From Nitrosomonas sp. UBA6494 (lineage in GTDB: Bacteria > Pseudomonadota > Gammaproteobacteria > Burkholderiales > Nitrosomonadaceae), in contig DJMI01000093.1 of the NCBI GenBank assembly GCA_002435335.1, positions 1,259 to 24,164 on the forward strand: DNA of 22,906 nucleotides, in the 5' to 3' direction. The position numbers and the translations under genes are program-made. Below, piece by piece: positions 15,292 to 22,906 of this stretch. Every line of letters begins with the position of its first letter. Within the stretch, counting starts at the first letter, position 1. The notes under the pieces were generated by a model that saw only the letters and a program-made list of their open reading frames with translations, ran no database searches and had not been told where the DNA came from.

Positions 15292-16038
15292 TTATTCTTG
15301 AGTAAGTTGCAAAAAAATCTGTTCCAATCCGTCATCCTGTTGCCGCAATTTCGCTATGGATTGATCGAAAACAATACGCCCCTTGTGCATAATTTGCACC
15401 CGATCACAAATACTTTCAACGTCCGGCAGAATATGCGTTGACAAAATAACACTGTGTTCATTTCCCAGCTCCCGTATCAATTGACGTATATCACGCATCT
15501 GATTAGGGTCCAACCCTACCGTAGGTTCATCGAGGATAATGACATCAGGATCATGCATGACGGCTTGTGCAATTCCGATACGCTGCTGAAAGCCTTTCGA
15601 TAGTGTTTTAATTAATCGCTTACCGCAATCGATCAAACCACAACGTTGTTTCACCGTTTTCAGTGCATCAGGTATCTTATCTTTGTGAATTCGGCGCAAA
15701 CGAGCAACTAATAGTAAATACGCATCGACAGACATGTCGGCATAAAGCGGCGGCATTTCGGGCAAAAAACCCAAATGCATTTTAGCTTGCAGTGGCTCGT
15801 CCAGCAAATCGATACCACAAATTTCGACCACACCATCGCTCGGCGCAAGATTACCGGTCAACATTCGTAATGTCGTCGACTTACCGGCACCATTGGGCCC
15901 AAGCAACCCTAGAACCTCTCCACGTTTCAGTCGTATATCAATGCCCTGAACTATCGTATGCCCCCCATACTTGCGGCTTAATCGATGCGCCGACAAAGTG
16001 ATATCCGTTGCTTTATCATCCAATTCTGTTGCAATCAT
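15292..16038 (-). CDS. ABC transporter ATP-binding protein (GldA-like)
   Basis: The ATPase shows Walker A GPNGAGKST (residues 47-55), the Q-loop region FLPEMPPLYADMSV, the signature LSKGFQQR (146-153), Walker B VIILDEPTVGLDP (Asp170, Glu171) and the switch His in STHILP. These features and the genes that follow place it in the ABC-2 exporter group with GldF/GldG partners. The frame can start at a TTG at 16053, but the ATG at 16038 is chosen as the more usual codon, giving 248 residues; neither has a strong Shine-Dalgarno. It is the first gene of the minus-strand ABC set and is divergent from the ompA-like gene, so the gap from 16039 holds both promoters. Confidence 0.92.
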   Translation of the reverse strand: MIATELDDKATDITLSAHRLSRKYGGHTIVQGIDIRLKRGEVLGLLGPNGAGKSTTLRMLTGNLAPSDGVVEICGIDLLDEPLQAKMHLGFLPEMPPLYADMSVDAYLLLVARLRRIHKDKIPDALKTVKQRCGLIDCGKRLIKTLSKGFQQRIGIAQAVMHDPDVIILDEPTVGLDPNQMRDIRQLIRELGNEHSVILSTHILPDVESICDRVQIMHKGRIVFDQSIAKLRQQDDGLEQIFLQLTQE

Positions 16039-16350
16039 TTTTTCTGTTGGCAAATTCGCTTACTTACCGTACTGATTATTTTTTGAAACTCACTTCATCA
16101 TGTTACGCTATGATCGTTTGAGTTCAATAAGAAAAAACAAATTAACTTGTTCATTCTATTCCGATTTAGCCAATCGGCGTGTTGCAAATATACAACATAC
16201 CAACAAAACCAACTATTTAAAAAAACTGATAATCGCACATCGAAGCCGCTTAAGTAGTAAACTTACGAGGAACGCCCTAATTAGCTTGACAAGACTTTCT
16301 TATTTAATCAAATATACGCGATTCTTAGTTTTAATTAAAAGGATAACAGC
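16039..16350. other. Divergent promoter region between the ABC ATPase and ompA-like genes
   Basis: This AT-rich gap has no gene of its own. It holds a TTGACA box for the ompA-like gene (listed separately) and two small inverted repeats that could be regulator sites: CCGATT/AATCGG at 16161-16177 and TGTTG/CAACA at 16180-16196. No clear promoter for the ATPase was recognised on the minus strand. Confidence 0.5.
16286..16313 (+). promoter_or_regulatory. Probable promoter of the ompA-like gene
   Basis: A perfect -35 hexamer TTGACA at 16286-16291 is followed after 16 bases by TCAAAT at 16308-16313. The -10 is imperfect and could be one or two bases further on. Transcription would start about 30 bases before the ATG, which has a good AAGGA site 7-8 bases upstream. 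Confidence 0.55.
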
Positions 16351-17046
16351 ATGAAGAAAATATCAGCTCCCAAAAAATTTATTGGAATATTATTAATACC
16401 AGCAATGTTTTCTGGTGCTGTTTTGGCACATGAAACCGGTGCTGACCATAGCCATACCGGAGAAACGGCAAAAAAAGCAGAAGCATATGGCGTCGACGAT
16501 CGCGCTGTCATTGTTAGAAACAGTCCTGATGCCGGCAATTTGTGCTGGCGTACCGGATATTGGACACCTGCAATGGCAATACCAGAGTGCGAGCCTGATC
16601 TTGCCAAGAAAGAAGAACCGAAAGTAGCTGAAGCACCTGCAGCTCCCGTCGTACCGCCTGCACCGGCAGCACAAGAAAGAACATTTTCTGCCGATGCTTT
16701 ATTCGATTTCAATAGCGCCAACCTAAAACCGGCAGGTGTTCAGGCGCTTAATGATTTTGTTAACGGAATACAAGGTCTGAATTATGATCATATTCACGTC
16801 GAAGGACATGCAGATCGCATCGGTTCATCTGATTACAATATGGCATTATCGCAACGCCGCGCTGATTCAGTGAAAGCACACCTGATGTCGAAAGGTATCG
16901 AAGCAAATCGAATTTTTGCTGACGGCAGAGGCGAATCGGATCCAATCACCGGCAATAGCTGCACCGGCAATGTTAAATCCAAAGCATTGATTGAATGTTT
17001 GGCACCTGACCGCCGGGTAAGAATTAACGTTAAAGGCATTCGATAA
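16351..17046 (+). CDS. OmpA family outer membrane protein with C-terminal peptidoglycan-binding domain
   Basis: The 231-residue protein begins with a signal peptide (KK, then a hydrophobic stretch, with likely cleavage after AVLA at residue 26) and a histidine-rich mature start. A short region with Cys65 and Cys80, an Ala/Pro/Lys-rich hinge (about 86-108) and an OmpA_C domain (112-229) follow. In the latter, Asp155 of GHADRIGSSDYN and Arg170 of LSQRRADSV are the expected diaminopimelate-binding pair. Cys204 and Cys216 match the disulfide loop of E. coli OmpA. There is no beta-barrel, so this is a small periplasmic or outer-membrane-linked protein that binds murein. It has its own promoter and terminator. 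Confidence 0.9.
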   Translation: MKKISAPKKFIGILLIPAMFSGAVLAHETGADHSHTGETAKKAEAYGVDDRAVIVRNSPDAGNLCWRTGYWTPAMAIPECEPDLAKKEEPKVAEAPAAPVVPPAPAAQERTFSADALFDFNSANLKPAGVQALNDFVNGIQGLNYDHIHVEGHADRIGSSDYNMALSQRRADSVKAHLMSKGIEANRIFADGRGESDPITGNSCTGNVKSKALIECLAPDRRVRINVKGIR

Positions 17047-17067
17047 ATAGTATTTCAGTTTCTAACC

Positions 17068-17100
17068 AAAAGCCCTGCTAATCGTTAGCAGGGCTTTTTT
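17068..17100 (+). terminator. Intrinsic terminator of the ompA-like gene
   Basis: AGCCCTGCTAA and TTAGCAGGGCT form an 11-bp perfect stem with a TCG loop, extended by AAA/TTT, and followed by a T-rich tail to about 17105. It begins 21 bases after the ompA-like stop codon and ends almost at the start of the next gene. Confidence 0.95.
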
Positions 17101-17120
17101 GTTTTGTGTTTATCCACCCC

Positions 17121-18452
17121 ATGAACGAATCGATAAAAATAGACACATTAATCCAGGCCAAATGGATCATCCCTGTCGAGCCGGATCAACTTGTCCTGGA
17201 ACAGCATGCAATCGCGATCAACGATGGATTGATCCTCGATATTCTGCCAGTAACGAAAGCCAAACAATGCTATCTGCCGCAGCAAACGATCATTCTAAAT
17301 GATCACGCAGTGATTCCCGGCTTGATCAATTTACATACCCATGGCGCCATGACCTTAATGCGGGGATTGGCTGACGATTTGCCATTGATGGAATGGTTGA
17401 ATCATCACATCTGGCCGGCAGAAAGCCGTCACGTCAATATGCAATATGTATTCGACGGCACCATGCTCGCATGCGCTGAAATGATTCGAGGCGGAATCAC
17501 TTGTTTCAACGATATGTATTTTTTTCCGGAAGCAACAGTGGCGGCAGCGATCGAATCGGGAATGCGCGCCTCTGTTGGACTGGTTGTCATCGATTTTCCA
17601 ACTGCTTATGCCAGCGACACCGACGATTATCTTGCCAAAGGACTCAGTTTACGCGATCAGTATCAGCGGCATCCGCTATTGAGCTTCTGTTTCGCCCCGC
17701 ACGCACCTTATACGGTCAGCGATAAAACTTTCAACCGCATCGTGACTTATGCCGAGCAGCTTAACTTACCAATCCATACCCATTTGCACGAAACCCAAGA
17801 AGAAATACTTATCAGCGAAAACAATCACGGTTTACGACCGATTGAACGCCTGCGACAACTCGATCTGTTGGGTCCCAATCTGATCGCAACTCATATGATT
17901 CACTTGACGGATCACGAAATCGATTTGTTAAGCCAATACGGTTGCCATATCGCTCATTGTCCCTCTTCCAATCTAAAACTTGCCAGTGGATTTGCGCCGA
18001 TTCCGTCGCTATTGAAACAAGAAATCAACATCGGAATAGGCACCGATGGTGCCGCCAGTAACAATCGTCTGGATCTATTTGAGGAAATGCGGCTTGCCGC
18101 ACTGCTTGCCAAAGCAATCAACGGTCAAGCCGCAACGCTGCCAGCTCACCAAGCACTGCGAATGGCTACCTTGAACGGTGCACAAGCGCTGGGATTGGAA
18201 CAAAGAATCGGTTCATTAACCAAAGGAAAAGCCGCCGATATCATCGCAATCGACTTTTCCGATCTTAATCTCATGCCCTGTTATGATCCGATATCCCATT
18301 TGATTTATACCGCCAGCCGGGATCATGTCAGTCACGTTTGGATTAACGGTAATATGCTGCTCGAAGATCACAAACTAACGACGATTAACTTGAAGGATAT
18401 ACAATATCGAGCTTTAGGTTGGCAGGAACGCATTGCCGCATCAAGATCATAA
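17121..18452 (+). CDS. mtaD: TRZ/ATZ family amidohydrolase, probable 5'-methylthioadenosine/S-adenosylhomocysteine deaminase
   Basis: The 443-residue protein is an amidohydrolase-superfamily deaminase. Metal ligands are visible as NLHTHG (His72, His74), HTHLHET (His219-Glu224 region), ATHMIH (258-261) and GTDGAASNN (Asp309). LMRGLADDLPLMEWL after the first motif is typical of the MtaD/SsnA/TrzA group. Position next to ubiG and a HAD phosphatase matches the pseudomonad arrangement in which the enzyme deaminates methylthioadenosine or SAH, so this assignment is favoured over guanine or triazine deaminases. A GTG at 17106 would add five residues; it lies at the edge of the preceding terminator. 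Neither start has a clear Shine-Dalgarno. The SAH link suits its neighbour UbiG, which yields SAH. Confidence 0.85.
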   Translation: MNESIKIDTLIQAKWIIPVEPDQLVLEQHAIAINDGLILDILPVTKAKQCYLPQQTIILNDHAVIPGLINLHTHGAMTLMRGLADDLPLMEWLNHHIWPAESRHVNMQYVFDGTMLACAEMIRGGITCFNDMYFFPEATVAAAIESGMRASVGLVVIDFPTAYASDTDDYLAKGLSLRDQYQRHPLLSFCFAPHAPYTVSDKTFNRIVTYAEQLNLPIHTHLHETQEEILISENNHGLRPIERLRQLDLLGPNLIATHMIHLTDHEIDLLSQYGCHIAHCPSSNLKLASGFAPIPSLLKQEINIGIGTDGAASNNRLDLFEEMRLAALLAKAINGQAATLPAHQALRMATLNGAQALGLEQRIGSLTKGKAADIIAIDFSDLNLMPCYDPISHLIYTASRDHVSHVWINGNMLLEDHKLTTINLKDIQYRALGWQERIAASRS

Positions 18453-18467
18453 CAATAAGGAAATTTT

Positions 18468-19175
18468 ATGGAAGAAAACGGTATTAACGCCGATCCGGCG
18501 GAGCTTGAAAAATTCAGCCAACTGGCACATCGTTGGTGGGATCCCAACAGCGAATTCAAGCCGCTGCATGAAATCAATCCACTTCGCCTCGACTACATCG
18601 CCGAACTTGTCGGGGGCTTGGAAGGAAAAACGGTACTCGATGTCGGTTGCGGCGGCGGCATTTTATCGGAAAGCATGGCATGCAAAGGTGCGCTCGTAAC
18701 CGGTATCGATCTGGGCGACAAAGCGCTCAAAGTTGCCAAGCTGCATCTACTCGAAAGCGGTCATCAAGTGGATTATCGCAAAATTTCGGTTGAATCTTTG
18801 GCCAAAGAGCAGCCGCATCACTATGATGTCGTTACCTGCATGGAAATGCTCGAGCATGTTCCCGATCCGATGAGTGTGATCAGTTCATGCGCGCAATTGG
18901 CCAAACCGGGTGGTTGGGTTTTCTTCTCGACCATAAATCGCAACCCTAAAGCTTATTTGTTTGCCATTATCGGTGCGGAATATCTCTTAAATTTATTGCC
19001 GCGCGGCACACACGAATACGCAAAATTCATCAAGCCGTCCGAACTTGCGCGTATGGCGCGCAACGCCGGATTGACTGACGAGAAACTGATCGGCATGACA
19101 TACAATCCGATAACCAAAGTCTATGCACTCGGAAACGACACGGATGTCAATTACATCATGGCCTACCGTAACTGA
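18468..19175 (+). CDS. ubiG: Ubiquinone biosynthesis O-methyltransferase UbiG
   Basis: The 235-residue protein is a class I SAM methyltransferase. The N-terminal FSQLAHRWWDPNSEFKPLHE segment is a UbiG hallmark, motif I is LDVGCGGG (57-64), Asp81 in TGIDLG binds the ribose, and CMEMLEHVPDP and RGTHEYAKFIKPSEL complete the family pattern. UbiG performs both O-methylations of ubiquinone synthesis. An AAGGAA site about 8 bases before the ATG fixes the start. The gene is 15 bases after the mtaD-like gene and 12 bases before the HAD phosphatase gene, so the three form an operon. Ubiquinone fits an aerobic respiratory bacterium. Confidence 0.96.
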   Translation: MEENGINADPAELEKFSQLAHRWWDPNSEFKPLHEINPLRLDYIAELVGGLEGKTVLDVGCGGGILSESMACKGALVTGIDLGDKALKVAKLHLLESGHQVDYRKISVESLAKEQPHHYDVVTCMEMLEHVPDPMSVISSCAQLAKPGGWVFFSTINRNPKAYLFAIIGAEYLLNLLPRGTHEYAKFIKPSELARMARNAGLTDEKLIGMTYNPITKVYALGNDTDVNYIMAYRN

Positions 19176-19187
19176 CTAAGTTCGCAT

Positions 19188-19835
19188 ATGATCAAGGCAA
19201 TCTTATTTGATTTCGACGGTACTCTGGCCGATACCGCACCCGATTTGGGTCATGCATTAAACAGACTAAGAACGGTGCGCGGCTTACCCGAATTACCGTT
19301 ACCGCTCATCCGTCCGCAAGCATCGGCAGGTTCACGAGGGCTACTGAATCTCGGCTTTCAAATTAAACCTGGTGATCCGGACTACGACGCTATGCGTGAC
19401 GAATTCTTGGATTATTACACTGAGCGCCTCTGCCATGATACCCGTCTGTTTCCCGGTGTAGAAAACTTGCTGGATCATCTGGCACAACGAAAACTACCCT
19501 GGGGCATCGTTACCAACAAACCGTCACGCTTCGCACATCCGCTCATCGAGCAACTCGGATTAACACATCGTGCGGTTTGTGTTATTTGCGGTGACGAAAC
19601 AGCACATACCAAGCCACACCCTGAGCCCTTGTTAACCGCCAGCCATAAAATAGCAACACACCCTTCGCACTGCGTCTACGTCGGTGATGATGTGCGAGAT
19701 GTTCAAGCAAGTCACGCTGCAGGCATGCAATCGATCGTCGCTCGCTATGGCTACCTCGGCAACGATCAACCTCCCGAAAAATGGGGCGCTCACTTCCTTA
19801 TCGATCACCCCGAAGAATTGCTTGCATATGTATAG
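19188..19835 (+). CDS. HAD-superfamily phosphatase, Gph or MupP type
   Basis: The 215-residue protein has the HAD motifs in order: DFDGTLADT with Asp8 and Asp10, WGIVTNKP with Thr109, Lys142 in TKPHPEPL, and VGDDVRDV with Asp167 and Asp168. A cap domain lies between the first two. By general similarity it would be called phosphoglycolate phosphatase (Gph). However, the place directly after ubiG and mtaD is that of MupP in Pseudomonas, and the end (RYGYL ... WGAHFLIDHPEEL) also recalls MupP, which dephosphorylates N-acetylmuramic acid 6-phosphate in murein recycling. I therefore leave the symbol open. The ATG at 19188 starts exactly at the catalytic strand; no strong Shine-Dalgarno is seen, so coupling to ubiG is likely. 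Confidence 0.88.
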   Translation: MIKAILFDFDGTLADTAPDLGHALNRLRTVRGLPELPLPLIRPQASAGSRGLLNLGFQIKPGDPDYDAMRDEFLDYYTERLCHDTRLFPGVENLLDHLAQRKLPWGIVTNKPSRFAHPLIEQLGLTHRAVCVICGDETAHTKPHPEPLLTASHKIATHPSHCVYVGDDVRDVQASHAAGMQSIVARYGYLGNDQPPEKWGAHFLIDHPEELLAYV

Positions 19836-19904
19836 CGAATATCGGTACTTTGTTTGTTGAAAATGATTTCAGCGAGCAAGGCGCAGGAGCAAAACAGATT
19901 TCTC

Positions 19905-19924
19905 CAATTCTTAATTAAGAATTG
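19905..19924. repeat. Perfect 20-bp palindrome
   Basis: CAATTCTTAATTAAGAATTG is fully self-complementary with no spacer. It lies about 70 bases after the HAD phosphatase stop and 230 before the GGDEF-EAL start. It could be a regulator site or simple AT-rich symmetry; it lacks a loop, so it is a poor RNA hairpin. Confidence 0.6.
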
Positions 19925-19999
19925 ATACATCGAAAAAGAACATAAAACCTATCGTATTAGCGCATTAGTTTTACAATCTCATTCACCATAATACCCAAT

Positions 20000-20015
20000 A
20001 TAGGAAAATTCCTAT
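20000..20015. repeat. 16-bp near-perfect palindrome
   Basis: ATAGGAA and TTCCTAT flank AA, giving 7+2+7 symmetry about 140 bases before the GGDEF-EAL start. It has operator-like form; no regulator can be assigned. Confidence 0.4.
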
Positions 20016-20152
20016 TCACAATTGATCAAAATATCTACAAATAATCAATAAGTTCAAATATTGAATGATTAATAGCAAAATTTGTCAGCTTAAGGTTGAA
20101 AACATTAATTAATTGTGCCAGACATGATTACTCAATTTGCCACAAACACTGC

Positions 20153-22906
20153 ATGAGTTTCAAAAACATTACAATAATTTCGTCTGCAGTACTTATCGTA
20201 CTGGTCATGCTGCTACTGACAGCAGTCTACCAAGCACGCGAGATACAGCAGCGAATTCTTGAAAGCGAGCAGCGTCAATTTAACTCGACAAAACTTGCCC
20301 ACGAACTGTTTCAGAGTTCCGAAGATTTAACGCGTATGGCCAGAGCCTATGCCGTTACTGGAGACCCGGTTTACAAAGCATATTTTTACAAAATTCTGGC
20401 GATTCGCAACGGACAATTGCCGCGCCCCTACGATTTTTCGGTAACCTATTGGCACCTAGAAGGTATTGGCAAGTTAGCAACCGAAAACACCGGAAAAACA
20501 ACAAATGCACTTATCGATTTAATGCGGCGAGAAGGCCTAAGTATTGAAGAATTGAAACTACTGCATGAATCGCAATCTCGTTCCGATCGGCTGGTTGCCC
20601 TGGAACAACGCGCTTTTGCCGCGATAGAGGGATGGCTCGATAATGGTCACGGTGAATTTACAGTAAAAGGGGAACCCGACAAAGAATTAGCGCAATCCCT
20701 GCTATGGAGCGAAGAATACATCGATGAGAAAGCCAAGATCATGCTGCCGCTTAAAAGATTCTGGACATTGCTACATGATCGCAGACAAGCCGAACTCGAT
20801 GATGCTCAAAATCAATTAACATTAATGATATTGTTTGAAGCAGCAATTACTCTTCTTATTCTACTGATCCTAGTCAGCAAAATCTTTTATACTCGGCGCT
20901 ATGTCCTAGATCCATTGGATGATCTCACAAAAGAAACCAATGCCATCGCAAACGGATTATATTCTGCCCGCTGCAAAATAATCGGCAACAATGAACTGGC
21001 TAAGCTGGGAATAGATTTCAATCGTATGGCGCATGCCATTCAGCACACATTGTCATTGCACGAGCAAACCGAGCACTTGTTGCGGCAAAATGAGTCACGT
21101 TTAAAAGAAGCGCAAGAAATAGCCCAAATCGGAAATTGGGAGCTTGATTTAGTCGATGGAACATTGTACTGGTCTGATGAGATTTTCATTATCTTTGAAA
21201 TCGACAAATCAATCTTTGATGCTTCTTATGATGCCTTTCTTAAAGCGATTCATCCCGAAGACAGAGAAAAAGTCGATCAAGCATATACCCATTCGCTCAA
21301 AACACGGGAACCCTATGAAATCAAGCATCGTCTGCTTTTTCCAACTGGTAGCATCAAATGGGTCAATGAGCGATGCATTACATACTACGATGATGATGGG
21401 AAACCAATTCGATCTGTAGGCACAGTACAAGACATCACAGAGCACATAAAAAAGGAAGAAACACTCAGGCTTTATGCTTCTGTTTTCGAACGCAGCGGTG
21501 AAGCAATCATCATAACCAATGAAAAGAACGAAATTATAGCCACCAATGAAGCATTCCATAAGCTTACAGGATTTAACCAACAAGAAGCTCTAGGAAAAAA
21601 CCCCTATACCTTGGTAGCGGCCCAATCCACTAGCGCAAGCAATCAATTCATTTGGCGCGATTTGGCCGAGAACAGCTTTTGGCAGGGCGAAATGTCGAGT
21701 CGTCATAAAGATGGACACACCTATACGGCATGGCTTTACATTACCGCTGTGCGTGACGTTGATAATAAAATAATCAATTATATCGCCAGCTTCGCCGACA
21801 TTACCGAACATAAAGCCGCACTGGATCGTATTCAACATCTTGCGCATCACGATATGCTAACGGATCTACCGAATCGACTCTCGCTTATCGAACGACTCAA
21901 GCAAGCCGTTAATACCGCTCAACGCAACAAGGAAATAATTGGAATCATGTTTATTGATCTTGACCGGTTCAAGATCATCAACGACACCTTAGGTCATCAT
22001 ATCGGCGACTTATTGTTGGTCGAAGTGTCTCAACGTTTGAAAGCTTGTGTGCGCAATAACGACATTGTCGCGCGCCTCGGCGGCGATGAATTTGTCGTCG
22101 CTTTACTGGAACTTAAAAATATCGACGCCACTTTTCCGATTGCCGATAAAATTTTGTCCACCGTAGGAGAGCCGTACGTATTAGAAGGACATCAAATTCA
22201 TTCCAGCCCCAGTATCGGTATCGCCTTCTATCCTGATAATGGAAACGACATCAGCAGCGTGATGAAAAATGCCGACATTGCGATGTATCACGCCAAATCG
22301 AAAGGACGAAACAACTACCAATTCTTTGAATCGTCCATGAATCAGGAGAATTTTGAGCGACTGGAGTTGGAGCACGACATGCGACTCGCACTGGAGCGCG
22401 AAGAATTTATATTGCATTATCAACCCAAAATCGATGCTGGTTCGTTGCAAGTTGTCGGTGTGGAAGCGCTGATTCGCTGGCAGCACCCTAAGAAGGGATT
22501 AATTCCCCCAAATCAGTTTATTCCCATGGCAGAAATATCAGGACTAATGCTACCGCTCGGCGAGTGGGTGATAAAAACCGCATGCCGTCAGCTTAAACAT
22601 TGGCATAACCAAGGTTTGTCCAACTTGCAAATGTCGATTAATTTGTCACAGCGACAATTTCATCGCCCCAATCTCGCATCGTTTATCTCAGATACCATAC
22701 AGCAAGAGAACATTAACCCAGCCAAGCTTGAGTTTGAGATCACCGAGAGCATGGCTATGGATGATCCCCAGAAAACCATCGAAAGCTTGGAAGTATTGCG
22801 TAGAATTGGCATACATTTTGCGCTTGATGATTTTGGTACCGGCTATTCATCCATGAGCCATCTCAAGCTCATGCCGATCAGTTGTCTTAAGCTGGATCGT
22901 TCCTAT
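20153..22906 (+). CDS. Membrane-bound sensor with HAMP, two PAS, GGDEF and EAL domains (3' end outside window)
   Basis: The frame is open for 918 codons to the window edge. A first membrane helix (about 5-25), a helical periplasmic sensor (28-215, with ARAYAVTGDPVYKAYF) and a second helix (about 223-246) lead to a HAMP-like linker (250-300), PAS1 (about 325-430), PAS2 (about 439-550), a GGDEF domain (562-725) and an EAL domain from about 735. The cyclase site is intact (GGDEF, 643-647), with an inhibitory RxxD site (Arg634, Asp637). The EAL motif (771-773) and DDFGTGYSS are also intact in the visible part. It may therefore make and degrade cyclic-di-GMP. The ATG at 20153 is the only start in frame; no Shine-Dalgarno precedes it. 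No partner gene is visible. Confidence 0.93.
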   Translation, partial: MSFKNITIISSAVLIVLVMLLLTAVYQAREIQQRILESEQRQFNSTKLAHELFQSSEDLTRMARAYAVTGDPVYKAYFYKILAIRNGQLPRPYDFSVTYWHLEGIGKLATENTGKTTNALIDLMRREGLSIEELKLLHESQSRSDRLVALEQRAFAAIEGWLDNGHGEFTVKGEPDKELAQSLLWSEEYIDEKAKIMLPLKRFWTLLHDRRQAELDDAQNQLTLMILFEAAITLLILLILVSKIFYTRRYVLDPLDDLTKETNAIANGLYSARCKIIGNNELAKLGIDFNRMAHAIQHTLSLHEQTEHLLRQNESRLKEAQEIAQIGNWELDLVDGTLYWSDEIFIIFEIDKSIFDASYDAFLKAIHPEDREKVDQAYTHSLKTREPYEIKHRLLFPTGSIKWVNERCITYYDDDGKPIRSVGTVQDITEHIKKEETLRLYASVFERSGEAIIITNEKNEIIATNEAFHKLTGFNQQEALGKNPYTLVAAQSTSASNQFIWRDLAENSFWQGEMSSRHKDGHTYTAWLYITAVRDVDNKIINYIASFADITEHKAALDRIQHLAHHDMLTDLPNRLSLIERLKQAVNTAQRNKEIIGIMFIDLDRFKIINDTLGHHIGDLLLVEVSQRLKACVRNNDIVARLGGDEFVVALLELKNIDATFPIADKILSTVGEPYVLEGHQIHSSPSIGIAFYPDNGNDISSVMKNADIAMYHAKSKGRNNYQFFESSMNQENFERLELEHDMRLALEREEFILHYQPKIDAGSLQVVGVEALIRWQHPKKGLIPPNQFIPMAEISGLMLPLGEWVIKTACRQLKHWHNQGLSNLQMSINLSQRQFHRPNLASFISDTIQQENINPAKLEFEITESMAMDDPQKTIESLEVLRRIGIHFALDDFGTGYSSMSHLKLMPISCLKLDRSY

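Larger units (their letters stand above)
19836..20152. other. AT-rich gap with palindromes, between the HAD phosphatase and GGDEF-EAL genes
   Basis: This 317-base stretch shows no coding frame and no intrinsic terminator for the upstream operon. It contains a perfect 20-bp palindrome at 19905-19924 and a shorter one (ATAGGAA/TTCCTAT) at 20000-20015. No convincing sigma-70 promoter was found; weak TTGTCA- and TTGAAA-like boxes occur near 20085-20100. Confidence 0.6.

Noticed and set aside
16335..16721. 128-codon minus-strand frame opposite the ompA-like gene
   Set aside because: It is antisense to a well-supported OmpA protein, and its Ala/Gly-rich stretch is the mirror of the Ala/Pro hinge.
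21209..22486. Minus-strand frames of 86-124 codons within the GGDEF-EAL gene
   Set aside because: They are shadows of the long plus-strand frame, which has continuous PAS, GGDEF and EAL motifs.

Overview
The window looks like a chromosomal segment of a betaproteobacterium with moderate GC content, most likely Nitrosomonas or a close relative. This rests on the protein character of PrmB, DesA, RluE, YggT and MtaD, on the gene neighbourhoods, and on an intergenic inverted-repeat element of a style I associate with Nitrosomonas. It is inference, not a database result. Most of the window is housekeeping genes, densely packed in short operons. No rRNA, tRNA, CRISPR array or complete insertion sequence was seen.

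Layout. (1) 1-1108, minus strand: the cut-off start of a probable transposase, then an L,D-transpeptidase-fold protein downstream of tadA (tRNA adenosine deaminase). (2) 1190-7532, plus strand: prmB (glutamine methylation of ribosomal protein L3), acpP and fabF (fatty acid synthesis), mltG (peptidoglycan chain termination), then an 878-residue protein that joins a GT2 polyprenyl-phosphate sugar synthase, a GtrA-type membrane domain and a GT39/ArnT-like transferase. It ends at a strong two-way terminator. (3) 7585-16038, minus strand: desA-type fatty acid desaturase; the proC-yggT-yggU-sixA-rluE cluster, split by a 149-bp MITE-like element between proC and yggT; mutM; and a three-gene ABC system (ATPase, ABC-2 permease, GldG-like auxiliary protein). 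(4) 16351-19835, plus strand: an OmpA-family protein with its own terminator, then mtaD-ubiG-gph/mupP. (5) 20153 to the right edge, plus strand: a large membrane-bound GGDEF-EAL protein with HAMP and two PAS domains, cut by the window edge.

How the genes fit together. Several act on the cell envelope: acpP/fabF make acyl chains, desA desaturates them, mltG and the LdtA-like protein act on murein, OmpA ties the outer membrane to murein, the fusion glycosyltransferase probably decorates an envelope glycan or lipid, and the HAD phosphatase may be MupP of MurNAc recycling. tadA, prmB and rluE modify the translation apparatus. The GGDEF-EAL protein would add cyclic-di-GMP signalling. I see no convincing new multi-gene defence or mobile system. 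The most unusual items are the one-chain glycosyltransferase fusion, the transposase-like tail of the desaturase, the MITE-like element inside the proC cluster, and the hairpin over the start of the edge transposase.
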